A DNA stretch of 64,000 nt, taken from an uncultured SAR86 cluster bacterium (GTDB lineage: Bacteria > Pseudomonadota > Gammaproteobacteria > Magnimaribacterales > Magnimaribacteraceae). The stretch is taken from positions 1-64,000 of the forward strand of contig CACOVO010000003.1 in the NCBI GenBank assembly GCA_902630715.1. Reading direction: 5' to 3'. Below the pieces are notes generated by a model that saw only the letters and a program-made list of their open reading frames with translations, did no database searches and had not been told where the DNA came from. Shown here piece after piece: positions 26,366 to 35,128 of the stretch; the first letter of the stretch is position 1, and every line of letters begins with the position of its first letter. The position numbers and the translations under genes are program-made.

Positions 26366-27238
26366 ATGAACATGCAAGTCAAACAGATATCTACCTCCTT
26401 AGGTGCAGAAATAACTGGAATCGAACTATCAAAAGTGTCTGATGACCAAGTTGAAGAAATTAAATCTCATTTAACAGAACATAAGGTTATTTTCTTTCCA
26501 GGACAGAGTATTACTCAAGATGAGCACGTAGAGTACGGAGCAAAATTTGGAGAATTGGAAGGTCATCCAAACCTAAAAAATAAAAGAGATACTCATCCTA
26601 AAATCTTCGAACTAGCTGCGAGCACAGGTGGCATTGCTGATGAATGGCACACCGATATAACCTTTCAAGATTCTCCTGCCATTATGTCAGTACTTCATAT
26701 GGTTAAGTGTCCTGAATTAGGTGGAGATACGATGTGGAGTAATTTAAATGCAGCCTACGAAGCGCTATCTGATCCTATCAAAGATCTTTGCGAAGGTTTG
26801 ACAGCACTGCATGATGCAAGACCGCATGGCAAACCTGAAAAAACGGCTATTCATCCTGTAGTAAGACTTCATCCTATCTCAGGAAAGAAAGTCCTTTATG
26901 TAAACGAACACTTCACCAGAAGAATAGTGGAGATGAATATTGAAGAAAGCGATATGTTACTTTCTTACTTAACAAAGTGGGTTACCAGGCCGCAATTTAC
27001 TGTTCGATATCATTGGACTGAAGGGACTATTGCTATGTGGGACAATAGAAGCACCCAACACTATGTGGTTAATGACTTTGTTGGCGAGAGAATTATTCAG
27101 AGAGTTACTATAATGGGCGATGAGGTGGTAGGTTCATCAAATCCAAGATGGCAACCTGCCCTCAGAGACGGGTTTTCGGCTGTTACAACTCACGATAAGC
27201 AATTAATAACCCACCTTAAAGAAAAAGGTTCTCTCTAG
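26366..27238 (+). CDS. TauD/TfdA-family Fe(II)/2-oxoglutarate dioxygenase
   Basis: 290 aa. The iron ligands are visible as WHTDITF near residue 92-98 and a distal His in the HYVVNDF segment near residue 232; the 2-oxoglutarate-binding Arg follows near RIIQRV. The block HPVVRLHPISGKKVLYVNEHF is characteristic of TfdA/TauD enzymes. It hydroxylates its substrate with release of CO2 and succinate. It follows the NTF2-like gene by 3 bases. The substrate is unknown; the operon context points away from taurine. Confidence 0.9.
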   Translation: MNMQVKQISTSLGAEITGIELSKVSDDQVEEIKSHLTEHKVIFFPGQSITQDEHVEYGAKFGELEGHPNLKNKRDTHPKIFELAASTGGIADEWHTDITFQDSPAIMSVLHMVKCPELGGDTMWSNLNAAYEALSDPIKDLCEGLTALHDARPHGKPEKTAIHPVVRLHPISGKKVLYVNEHFTRRIVEMNIEESDMLLSYLTKWVTRPQFTVRYHWTEGTIAMWDNRSTQHYVVNDFVGERIIQRVTIMGDEVVGSSNPRWQPALRDGFSAVTTHDKQLITHLKEKGSL

Positions 27239-27281
27239 TTGTAAGGTATTTTGGTTAGAAAATAGTTCGGCTCGTGACTAT

Positions 27282-28523
27282 TTAGATATCCAATAAAAAT
27301 TCAATCTGAGGGTGAACTTTTGGTTCAATGAGAGCATTAAGCACCTTAAATTTGAATAACTGACTTTCTTTCTTACCCAAAGTTTTAACTGAAAGAGAGA
27401 CCTTTCCATTTTTAGGCAAGTGAATCAAATCATCGCTATTAGCGAAATTTACCTCAGATAGATTTTGTAAGACCATATTCGAAGAAGAATTATTTTGAAT
27501 ATCTATTCTCAAAATTTCCGAGTTACTTTGATATCCGTTTGAGGTGATATTTATAATTGATTTCAGTAAAGGATTTAAGTTTTCTGCCTTACCTATTAGC
27601 CTATGTTTAAAAAAAACAACCGTTCTTCTATCGAACAATGCCTCTCTGATTGATTCTTTGGTCCTTTCTTTTGCTAGAACAAGAGTGACTGGCCTATGCT
27701 CTTCTTGAGTTGAATCATAATCCCATTCAATCAGATTATGCACATCTGATGTTCCTATCAAAGTGAGGTTATTATCCAGAGCAATCCTAAATGCTTCTTC
27801 AGAATAAGTCCTAGTATTAACTATTTCTATTCCTTGCATCAGATCATTTTGTATAAAGAGTTTATGCATATCCGAAAGTTTGGCTATCCCGTCTCTGGCT
27901 TGAGAGCTCCACATAGGATGATTCCAAAAAACAAAAGCACCTTGCTTTTTGGCTGCTGTAAGTGCTTCAACAGGAGACCAAAGATTTCCGAGAGCATATA
28001 TTTCGCCCACGACTCTATCATCCTCATCTAACTCAGCATCACCAAGAGCTTGTTTAATTAATTGCTGTGCTTCAGGTAGCTTTGTTCTATCCAAGTTAAA
28101 AAGATCATTAGCATCATTGATGAAAACGGCATTTAAATGACCTGGAGGCATTTCACGGGTAATTTCACTTCCAGATATGACAATGAGATCGCTTTCAGCT
28201 GCTGCTTCTAATGCCTCCTTGTAGGCATCATTTCTATCAATATTTGGTATGTATTTGGTATGAGGCTGATACTCAAGATGTTCAGTGATAGCTATTGAAT
28301 CCAAATTATCTTTCAATGCTTCAGCTACCCTTATATTTGGCCAAACATGACCATCCGAAAAAACAGAGTGAGTATGCAAATCAGAAGAAATAGTCAGATA
28401 ATCTTCGGTATCAGGAAAAAAGATAGCTCTATCAGGCCCAGATTTATATCCATTTATCGTCTCATGCGAAAAAACAAATATTGCACTTAGATATAATCCA
28501 GCAAATATTAAAGACTTCTTCAT
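27282..28523 (-). CDS. Exported PHP-domain phosphoesterase (Sb-PDE-like)
   Basis: 413 aa with a signal peptide (about residues 1-19). The PHP domain opens with SDLHTHSVFSDG (residues 47-58) and AITEHLEY, has a metal-ligand-like FWNHPMW and TSDVHN further on, and ends in a beta-rich C-terminal part of about 120 residues. PHP domains use three metal ions to cut phosphodiesters or phosphomonoesters; the secreted type seen here is likely periplasmic. It lies 7 bases after the alpha/beta hydrolase gene on the same strand. Confidence 0.83.
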   Translation of the reverse strand: MKKSLIFAGLYLSAIFVFSHETINGYKSGPDRAIFFPDTEDYLTISSDLHTHSVFSDGHVWPNIRVAEALKDNLDSIAITEHLEYQPHTKYIPNIDRNDAYKEALEAAAESDLIVISGSEITREMPPGHLNAVFINDANDLFNLDRTKLPEAQQLIKQALGDAELDEDDRVVGEIYALGNLWSPVEALTAAKKQGAFVFWNHPMWSSQARDGIAKLSDMHKLFIQNDLMQGIEIVNTRTYSEEAFRIALDNNLTLIGTSDVHNLIEWDYDSTQEEHRPVTLVLAKERTKESIREALFDRRTVVFFKHRLIGKAENLNPLLKSIINITSNGYQSNSEILRIDIQNNSSSNMVLQNLSEVNFANSDDLIHLPKNGKVSLSVKTLGKKESQLFKFKVLNALIEPKVHPQIEFLLDI

Positions 28524-28530
28524 TTTAACC

Positions 28531-29580
28531 TTAAGAATTTTTCACGAAGCTAGCGATTGAAAGTGCAGTTTCGTCACTAATTTCAGGACATCCTAGAAAG
28601 ATTTCAGTTCCGTGAAGTGTGCCCATTACCTGTCTGCATTGTGCATCGACATCAGCTTCTCTTAAAAGTCTATAGAAGTTGACTCCTTCATCTCTTAAGG
28701 GATCAAGTTCGTTGACAATGATATAAGTTTTCGGCAAACCCTTTACGTCATCCTGAGTAGCAAAGCTTGGCCAAGCGAGAGGATCTTTATTTTTGTAAGC
28801 ATCAATTCCATAGATAGTCGCTCCGAAGGAGTATTCGTGTTCACTATGTAACGAGAGAAGTAAGCCTTCATTATCTTCAGACGAGGGATTCTCGGGAAGT
28901 GGCCACTGACCGGCAATATAAGGACAAAGTGCATACAGTCCTTTGATTAAGTCTATGTCCCCATCTTGTTTAAGCTTAAGGCTAGTAGCAATAGTCAAAT
29001 TTCCTCCACCACTTTCTCCTGCGATGATGATTTTATTTTGATCTATTTTCAAATCCTTTGCATTGGAATGAACCCATTTCAGACCGGAAACGCAGTCATT
29101 TAATCCCGCAGGATAAGGTTCTACCTCTGGCGCTGACGACGCCCACATAGCATTTCTGAAATCGACCATTGCAACTGCGACACCTTGTCGAGCTATACAT
29201 CTTCCCCATGCGGCATACATTTCGTCGAAACAAGACATTACCATCATCCCACCGCCGTGTATGTAGTAGACGCATGGCAGCTCGTCTTCAGTCTCAGGTC
29301 TGATGTATTGAATTTTGATGGTATTTCCGTCTGGATCCGAAATGAATTCTTTTGTTGTGGTAATCAATCCTGTTTCTGGAATAGCCTCTTTATAGTGAGT
29401 GGAGTTATTGAATAATTCTAATATAGCCCTTCCTTGTTTACCCTGCTCAGTCTCTTGCTCAGCTAAAATCCCTTCTCTAGTGTTAGCCGGACTGTTGGTA
29501 ACCTCTGTAAAATCAATTTGACCAAATACATCTCTCAGTCTCTTATCAATTCTTAAATCATCTTTAATTTTGTTTGCCAT
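28531..29580 (-). CDS. Alpha/beta hydrolase, hormone-sensitive-lipase type
   Basis: 349 aa. The oxyanion-hole motif YYIHGGGMM (about residue 105) and the nucleophile elbow GESGGGNL (about 190) define the HSL (family IV) esterases. The acid appears in the LDPLRDEG segment (about 290) and the catalytic His in GTLHGTEIF (about 325). No signal peptide, so cytosolic ester hydrolysis is expected. Middle gene of a three-gene leftward cluster (crotonase, esterase, PHP protein). Confidence 0.9.
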   Translation of the reverse strand: MANKIKDDLRIDKRLRDVFGQIDFTEVTNSPANTREGILAEQETEQGKQGRAILELFNNSTHYKEAIPETGLITTTKEFISDPDGNTIKIQYIRPETEDELPCVYYIHGGGMMVMSCFDEMYAAWGRCIARQGVAVAMVDFRNAMWASSAPEVEPYPAGLNDCVSGLKWVHSNAKDLKIDQNKIIIAGESGGGNLTIATSLKLKQDGDIDLIKGLYALCPYIAGQWPLPENPSSEDNEGLLLSLHSEHEYSFGATIYGIDAYKNKDPLAWPSFATQDDVKGLPKTYIIVNELDPLRDEGVNFYRLLREADVDAQCRQVMGTLHGTEIFLGCPEISDETALSIASFVKNS

Positions 29581-29592
29581 AATTTTTTTCTC

Positions 29593-30414
29593 TTATTTCC
29601 CTTTAAACACTGGTTCTTTTTTCTCGACAAATGCTTTTGTGGCATTTCTATGATCCTCGGTTTGACCACAATGTATATGATGTGTAGCTTCTAGATCTAA
29701 ACAATCATCAACCTCGCCATTCATTGCCCGATTTAAATTTTCTTTCATGTATCGATAAGCCACAGAGGGTCCGTTTGCAAGCTTATTAGCAATTTCCATT
29801 GTTTTTTCCATTAGATCATCCGGTTCGCAAACCCAATTCGTCAATCCAAGATTTAAAGCTTCATCGGCTGATACCCTTTCTGACAGGAAATATAACTCTC
29901 TAGCTTTTGCAGATCCTATTAGTTGAGTCATGAAGTAGCTACCTCCATAATCTCCAGAGAAACCTACTTTAGCAAAAGCCGTTGTCATAATAGCGTTACT
30001 TGCCATTACTCTAAGATCGCAAGCAAGTGCATAAGATAAGCCAGCACCCGCAGCAGCTCCTGGAAGTGCTGCAATAGTCGGCTTTGGCATTTTGAAAAGT
30101 TTGCCTGCAGTTGCTCTTTGATGGACCCTTTGTCTATGAATAGCAGCATCTATGGTGTTATCACCAACAGTCCCATCTCCAGAGGATGCCATCCCTTTAA
30201 CATCACCCCCAGCACAAAATCCTTTACCCGCTCCAGTGAGTACAACGCATCTAATAGTCGGATCTAACTCAACCTCTTCTAATGTTGCTCTCATAGCTTC
30301 ATTCATTTCTCCGGACATCGCATTTCTTGCCTCCGGACGATTCATAGTTAGCACAGCTACGCCATTTTCTTTCTCAAAAATAAGGTGTTCAGTGCCTGTA
30401 TCAATTTTATCCAT
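29593..30414 (-). CDS. Enoyl-CoA hydratase/isomerase-family protein
   Basis: 273 aa. Crotonase signatures: RPEARNAMSGEM, GAGKGFCAGGDVKGM (first oxyanion-hole strand), then KPTIAALPGAAAGAGLSYALACDLRV (second). The catalytic Glu pair of classical hydratases is not clear, so the reaction (hydration, isomerisation or other CoA thioester chemistry) is open. First gene of the leftward cluster; the divergent SGNH gene starts 44 bases away. Confidence 0.88.
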   Translation of the reverse strand: MDKIDTGTEHLIFEKENGVAVLTMNRPEARNAMSGEMNEAMRATLEEVELDPTIRCVVLTGAGKGFCAGGDVKGMASSGDGTVGDNTIDAAIHRQRVHQRATAGKLFKMPKPTIAALPGAAAGAGLSYALACDLRVMASNAIMTTAFAKVGFSGDYGGSYFMTQLIGSAKARELYFLSERVSADEALNLGLTNWVCEPDDLMEKTMEIANKLANGPSVAYRYMKENLNRAMNGEVDDCLDLEATHHIHCGQTEDHRNATKAFVEKKEPVFKGK

Positions 30415-30457
30415 AGTCTTTCTCCCTTGTACCTATCTTTGCTATTCTATGCGGAAG

Positions 30458-31273
30458 ATGCAAGTGAAAATTAACCTATTACGTATACTTTTTTGTGCTA
30501 TTTTTTTTCTTAATTCCCCGTTTCTTGTAAGTGAATATGTTCCACTTTTAACTAGTCCGAAAGTAGATAACCCAAAGTCAGTTCTTTTCATAGGTAACAG
30601 TTTTTTTTACTACAATAATGGAGTACATAAGCCAACTTTGGGTATGGTAAAAGCTAATGAATCTCTTGGAAAAGGACATCGTTTCAGAAACATCACAATT
30701 AATAGCTCCTCACTAGAATGGCACGATGTCGAGTCTTATGTAACTAATAATAAAATAGGCTCTTTCTCTATAACTTCCAGTAACAAATATAAAAAGTACG
30801 AACCAGAAAAATATGATCTTGCCATTATGATGGATTGCAGCCAATGTCCTATTCATGAGGATCGAAAAGATTTGTTTAACTTTTATGTAGACAAACACAG
30901 CCGAACGCTGAGAAATAACAATATCGAGCCTTCATTTTTGATGACTTGGGCTTACAAGGATGTACCTGAGATGACGAAAGGTTTATCAGAAGCCTACATT
31001 AGTGCTGGAAATAGAAATGAAGTATTTGTTTTTCCAGTTGGACTAGCTTTCCAACTTGCACAAGAAAAATTTTCAGATATTGATCTTTATACTCCAGACA
31101 AGAGGCATCCGAGCAAAGCTGGAACGTATCTTATGGCAGCAGTTATATATTCTTCAATATATAATGATACTCCAATAGGGAATACTTACGATTACGGTTT
31201 AGGTAAAGATATTCAAGCGAATCTTCAAGAAATAGCATGGGAAACTCTTAAGCGTTATCAGGGGAGAAAATAA
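30458..31273 (+). CDS. Secreted SGNH-hydrolase-like protein
   Basis: 271 aa from ATG 30458 (another ATG lies at 30449). The open frame runs far upstream over the crotonase gene, but a signal peptide (VKINLLRILFCAIFFLNSPFLVS) begins here. FIGNSFFYYNNG is an SGNH block I with a Ser nucleophile, and the C-terminal RHPSKAGTYLMAA has the Asp/His-type DKRHPS block. The central block is less standard. Probably an exported esterase or acyltransferase-like enzyme. It lies 8 bases upstream of the alkaline phosphatase. Confidence 0.72.
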   Translation: MQVKINLLRILFCAIFFLNSPFLVSEYVPLLTSPKVDNPKSVLFIGNSFFYYNNGVHKPTLGMVKANESLGKGHRFRNITINSSSLEWHDVESYVTNNKIGSFSITSSNKYKKYEPEKYDLAIMMDCSQCPIHEDRKDLFNFYVDKHSRTLRNNNIEPSFLMTWAYKDVPEMTKGLSEAYISAGNRNEVFVFPVGLAFQLAQEKFSDIDLYTPDKRHPSKAGTYLMAAVIYSSIYNDTPIGNTYDYGLGKDIQANLQEIAWETLKRYQGRK

Positions 31274-31281
31274 AAAAGGAT

Positions 31282-32607
31282 ATGAAGAAATTTTTTGGTT
31301 ATTTGAGAAAAAATCTTTTGGTTATAGCAATTTCCTTTAGCTTAGGAGGTTTTGTTGGATATAAGGTACTTGAATCTTTAGGTATAGCTTTTTTGATAAA
31401 TAGTATTCCAATCCCAGAAGGTTCCATAGCAGACAAAGATGCTTTCATAGAAATCCTTCCTGCAGGTAAACCATTAGTTCAGAAGGAATTAATTCCGGTT
31501 GAAAAGAAAGCAAAAAATATAATCCTACTAATTAGTGACGGTATGAGTCTGAGTCAGGTGTCTTCTTACAGGCTTTTGAAGGGAGGTCCTAACGAGAGAA
31601 TTGCTGTAGATAAATTTCCAGTGTCCGGAATCGTATTGACTCATTCAGAGGATGCAATAGTAACTGACTCTGCTTCCTCAGCTACAGCTTTTAGTACTGG
31701 CAAAAAAACGAATAATGGCGCCCTAGGACTTGATAAAGATAAAAATATTTTGGAAAACTTTACCGAAATAATCAATAAGTACGGTTTCGTAAGTTCATTG
31801 ATATCAACATCAGAAATTACACACGCAACTCCAGCAGCTTATGCCTCGCATATCGATCTGAGATGGAAGACAGATGAAATTAGCGTCCAGATGATGGATT
31901 CTGATGTTTCGACCATTTTAGGCGGAGGAAGGCATTTCTTTTTGCCTGAAGAAATGGGCGGAAAAAGATCTGATGGATTAAATTTGCTTGAGCAAGTTGA
32001 GTCCTCTCATACAGTTCTAAAACATAAAAATGAGCTAGAGAGTTTTGATTTTTCTAACAGAGGCAAGGTAGTCGGACTCTTTGCTGATGAAGCATTAAGG
32101 GATGCCGAAAAGCCTGAGAATCATGCCTCGGAACCTTCCTCTAGTGAAATGTTAAATTTTGCGATTAACCGATCTAAAGTATTCAATCAAAACGGCTGTA
32201 AAGGTTTTTTCGTCATGGTAGAGGGCTCACAAGTTGATTGGGCTGGTCACTCTAATGACCTAAATTATCTCAGAAGAGAAATGCAAGATTTTGATGAAGC
32301 CGTAAAAATGGCTTTCGATTTTGCGTTGGATGACCAAAATACCCTAGTAGTAGTAACTGCAGATCATGAAACTGGAGGCCTTTTGATAGAGCCAGCAAGT
32401 CCTACCAACTATACTTCTCCGGAGGTTAAATTCTCATTTAATACTGGCATTGGTTATGGATCACATACTGGCGTTCCTGTTCCAGTTTATGCTTATGGCC
32501 CGGGTTCTGAAAACTTTACAGGAACACTTGATAATACTGATATTTTTTACGCGATGGTGGCTGCATTAGATCTCAGTAAGGAAAGTGGCTCGTGTCTTGA
32601 AGAATAA
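31282..32607 (+). CDS. Membrane-anchored alkaline phosphatase
   Basis: 441 aa. An N-terminal hydrophobic segment (about residues 12-38) probably anchors it outside the inner membrane. Motifs: ILLISDGMSLSQ (first metal Asp, about 83), the nucleophile TDSASSATAFSTGKK (Ser near 130), HATPAAYASH, MVEGSQVDWAGH, and VVTADHETGGL (metal His). It would release phosphate from monoesters in the periplasm. A good AAAGGA ribosome site precedes the ATG, and it is probably co-transcribed with the SGNH gene and the aminotransferase that follows by 12 bases. Confidence 0.92.
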   Translation: MKKFFGYLRKNLLVIAISFSLGGFVGYKVLESLGIAFLINSIPIPEGSIADKDAFIEILPAGKPLVQKELIPVEKKAKNIILLISDGMSLSQVSSYRLLKGGPNERIAVDKFPVSGIVLTHSEDAIVTDSASSATAFSTGKKTNNGALGLDKDKNILENFTEIINKYGFVSSLISTSEITHATPAAYASHIDLRWKTDEISVQMMDSDVSTILGGGRHFFLPEEMGGKRSDGLNLLEQVESSHTVLKHKNELESFDFSNRGKVVGLFADEALRDAEKPENHASEPSSSEMLNFAINRSKVFNQNGCKGFFVMVEGSQVDWAGHSNDLNYLRREMQDFDEAVKMAFDFALDDQNTLVVVTADHETGGLLIEPASPTNYTSPEVKFSFNTGIGYGSHTGVPVPVYAYGPGSENFTGTLDNTDIFYAMVAALDLSKESGSCLEE

Positions 32608-32619
32608 TCTAGATTAGAT

Positions 32620-33894
32620 ATGGCAAACGAGGAGTTACTAAAGCGGAGATCTCTTTCTATGGGCTCCTCGCCAATTTTTTATAAAGAACCTGTTCATCTT
32701 GTAAGAGGAGAGGGCATATGGCTTTATGACGACTCAAACAACAAGTACATGGATTGCTATAACAATGTTCCCTGCGTTGGTCATTGCCATCCCCATATTC
32801 TTGATGCTTTAACCAAACAAGCAGGTCAACTGAATACTCACAGTCGTTATCTGAGTAGCGTGGTAGTAGATTATTCAGAGCGCCTCATGTCTTTTCACTC
32901 TGATCCTTTATCTGTTTTGCAAATGGGATGTAGTGGAACGGAAGCTATTGAAATAGCTATAAAGATGGCACGCCTTGCTACCGGTGGGCAGGGAATCATC
33001 TGCAGTAATGCTACCTATCATGGCAACAGCCATGAGACTATAAGAATGACAATAGGACCTTTCGAGCCAGATTTTATAAGAGTTCCTTTTCCAGAGAAAT
33101 TCAGACCTGTTAAAGATGGGCTATCAGACGAAGATCTTTGCAATTGCTATCTTGAAGAAATTCAAGGTGCCATAAACCAATTCCGAGATAAAAATATTCC
33201 CTTAGCCGGAATGTTGTTCTGTTCTATATTCGCAAACGAAGGACTCCCCGATGTTCCTTCAGGATTTATGGCAAAGGCAGCTAGCTTAGTAAGAGAAGCT
33301 GGTGGAGTTGTAATTCTTGACGAAGTTCAGGCAGGTTTCTGTAGAACTGGAAGCTGGTGGGGCTATGAATTAAATGATTGTGTTCCTGATATCGTGGCTA
33401 TGGGTAAACCTATGGGCTCTGGTTATCCTTTAAGTGGAGTTGGAACCTCTACAGAAATAGCTGAGATTTTTCACAAAAAAAGTTATTACTTTAATACTAC
33501 TGCTTCAACGCCATTACAAGCTGCAGTCGGTAATGCAGTCTTGGACGTAATAGAAGAAGAAAATTTACTTGAGAATGTAAATGATGTTGGAAATTATCTT
33601 AAACAAAAAGTAGGGGATTTTTCTGAAACATATGACATCGTTGGAGATGTGAGAGGCACTGGACTTTTTGTTGCTATCGAATGTGTTCTTGGCCAAGGGA
33701 ATAATGAGCCAAATAAAAAATTGGCTGAGGATATTGTTGAGACAATGAAACAAAAGGGTTTTTTAATTTCAAATGCGGGTCAGTATAGGAATGTTTTGAA
33801 GATAAGACCGCCTTTGGTTTATCAGAGAGAAGATGCTGACTCATTATGCGAAGCCCTTGAAGAGACATTTGATGAATTCATAAAAAAAATATGA
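32620..33894 (+). CDS. Class III PLP aminotransferase-fold enzyme, phospho-lyase-like
   Basis: 424 aa. Typical class III pattern: YDDSNNKYMDCYNNVPCVGHCHP near residue 35, CSGTEAIEIA near 108, LDEVQAGFCRTG (PLP Asp) near 235, and the Schiff-base Lys in VAMGKPMGSGYP near 266. The N-terminal half resembles the AGXT2L group, which includes ethanolamine-phosphate and 5-phosphohydroxylysine phospho-lyases. The directly overlapping kinase gene (4 bases) supports a phospho-lyase role. Ordinary transamination cannot be excluded. Confidence 0.83.
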   Translation: MANEELLKRRSLSMGSSPIFYKEPVHLVRGEGIWLYDDSNNKYMDCYNNVPCVGHCHPHILDALTKQAGQLNTHSRYLSSVVVDYSERLMSFHSDPLSVLQMGCSGTEAIEIAIKMARLATGGQGIICSNATYHGNSHETIRMTIGPFEPDFIRVPFPEKFRPVKDGLSDEDLCNCYLEEIQGAINQFRDKNIPLAGMLFCSIFANEGLPDVPSGFMAKAASLVREAGGVVILDEVQAGFCRTGSWWGYELNDCVPDIVAMGKPMGSGYPLSGVGTSTEIAEIFHKKSYYFNTTASTPLQAAVGNAVLDVIEEENLLENVNDVGNYLKQKVGDFSETYDIVGDVRGTGLFVAIECVLGQGNNEPNKKLAEDIVETMKQKGFLISNAGQYRNVLKIRPPLVYQREDADSLCEALEETFDEFIKKI

Positions 33895-34886
33895 ATCAAA
33901 AGGCAATTACTGAGCTGGCTCAAAGGGCTCTTAGTCACTGGGACATCGAAGTTAAAAATTTTGATTTGTTTCTACAAAGTGAGAATACTGTATTCAAAGT
34001 TGAGGATGTTAATGGGGATGCCTATGCCTTAAGGGTTCACCGTCCAGGCTATCATGATTTGGAAGAACTCAACTCTGAACATTCATGGACTGAAAGCTTA
34101 TCTCAAGCTGGATTATCTGTACCAACTGCATTAGCCACAAAAGATGGGCAGGCTTATGCGTCAACCTCATTCTTGGATTCTGATGAGTTCAGATACGTAG
34201 GTTTGGTGAGATGGTTAGACGGCGAAATATTAAATGATTTAATTCTTGGTTTTGAGAAAGAAGAAGTTGCAGATTTATACGAATCTCTAGGCGGAGTAAT
34301 AGCAAATTTTCATAAGGCAACAATGAATTGGGAAGTTCCAAAAAACTTTAAGAGACACTCTTTCGATACAGCAGGATTTTTAGGCGAAAATCCTTTCTGG
34401 GGGAGATTTTGGGAAGCAGTCACAGCTAGTAAAGCTCAAAGACTTTCATTACTACAGATTAGGGATTCGCTTGAAAGTGTATTTTCAGAATTTTCTAAGG
34501 ATATTAATTTTTACGGAATGATTCATGCAGATATGCACTCACAAAATGTTCTCATTCAGGACAAAAAGCTTTCAATCATAGATTTTGATGATGCTGGTTT
34601 TGGTTGGTTCGGGTTCGATCTTGCGGTTGCTGTTTGGGACAGATTGGATTTCTCTGCCACGGGATGTCATTTCGAAACTGCCTACAAACATATAAAAAAA
34701 GGGTACCTCGATGAGAGACCAAATTCTCAAGCAATTATAGAGACTATACCCATTTTTCTGTTAATGCGAACTTTGATGTTAATTCGCTGGATTGAAGATA
34801 GACCCGAGGCAGGATACGGAGCTTTTATCCCAATTTTGATTGAAGCTTCAATAGAACAGGCAGAAGAATTAAAATTGCTAGCGTAG
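33891..34886 (+). CDS. APH-fold small-molecule kinase (hydroxylysine/homoserine kinase-like)
   Basis: 331 aa. The catalytic loop HADMHSQNVLI (about residue 218) and the Mg-binding IIDFDDAGFGWFGFDLA (about 235) are those of aminoglycoside-phosphotransferase-fold kinases. The N-lobe is recognisable by ENTVFKVEDVNGDAYALRVHRPG. It would phosphorylate the hydroxyl group of an amino alcohol or hydroxy amino acid in the cytosol. Overlap with the class III gene suggests the two act on the same compound: phosphorylate, then eliminate phosphate and ammonia. Confidence 0.83.
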   Translation: MNQKAITELAQRALSHWDIEVKNFDLFLQSENTVFKVEDVNGDAYALRVHRPGYHDLEELNSEHSWTESLSQAGLSVPTALATKDGQAYASTSFLDSDEFRYVGLVRWLDGEILNDLILGFEKEEVADLYESLGGVIANFHKATMNWEVPKNFKRHSFDTAGFLGENPFWGRFWEAVTASKAQRLSLLQIRDSLESVFSEFSKDINFYGMIHADMHSQNVLIQDKKLSIIDFDDAGFGWFGFDLAVAVWDRLDFSATGCHFETAYKHIKKGYLDERPNSQAIIETIPIFLLMRTLMLIRWIEDRPEAGYGAFIPILIEASIEQAEELKLLA

Positions 34887-34933
34887 AGCTTAGCTAGTCA
34901 ATGGATGTAACTATCAGACCAGATAAAACATAA

Positions 34934-35128
34934 ATGTATTCAGTAATCTTATATTGTATGTTCATCCTCTTTTGGGTCGCAATTATTTATGATTTTTTAA
35001 AAAGACCTAAGGATCGCGACGACGATTTATGGCAAGAATTCACTTTACTCAGAAAGACAGCCAGATCGTTCTGGATTGGCTGGATAATTCTAGTGATTTG
35101 CTATACCGCTTATACAAGTTTTAACTAA
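34934..35128 (+). CDS. Small two-helix membrane protein
   Basis: 64 aa with helices at about residues 3-20 and 46-62, and a charged loop (KRPKDRDDDLWQEFTLLRK) between them. Unrecognised. Its end overlaps the opposite-strand amidase by 8 bases. It lies 47 bases after the kinase gene and starts with ATG; the ribosome site is weak. Confidence 0.45.
   Translation: MYSVILYCMFILFWVAIIYDFLKRPKDRDDDLWQEFTLLRKTARSFWIGWIILVICYTAYTSFN

Noticed and set aside
27260-27283. Hairpin AAATAGT/ACTATTT between the convergent TauD and PHP genes, as a terminator
   Set aside because: AT-rich 7-bp stem with a 10-base loop and no T tract. Too weak to call.
30152-30457. N-terminal extension of the SGNH-hydrolase-like protein
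   Set aside because: This frame lies antisense to the crotonase gene. A signal peptide and an ATG begin at 30458, so the extension is non-coding.
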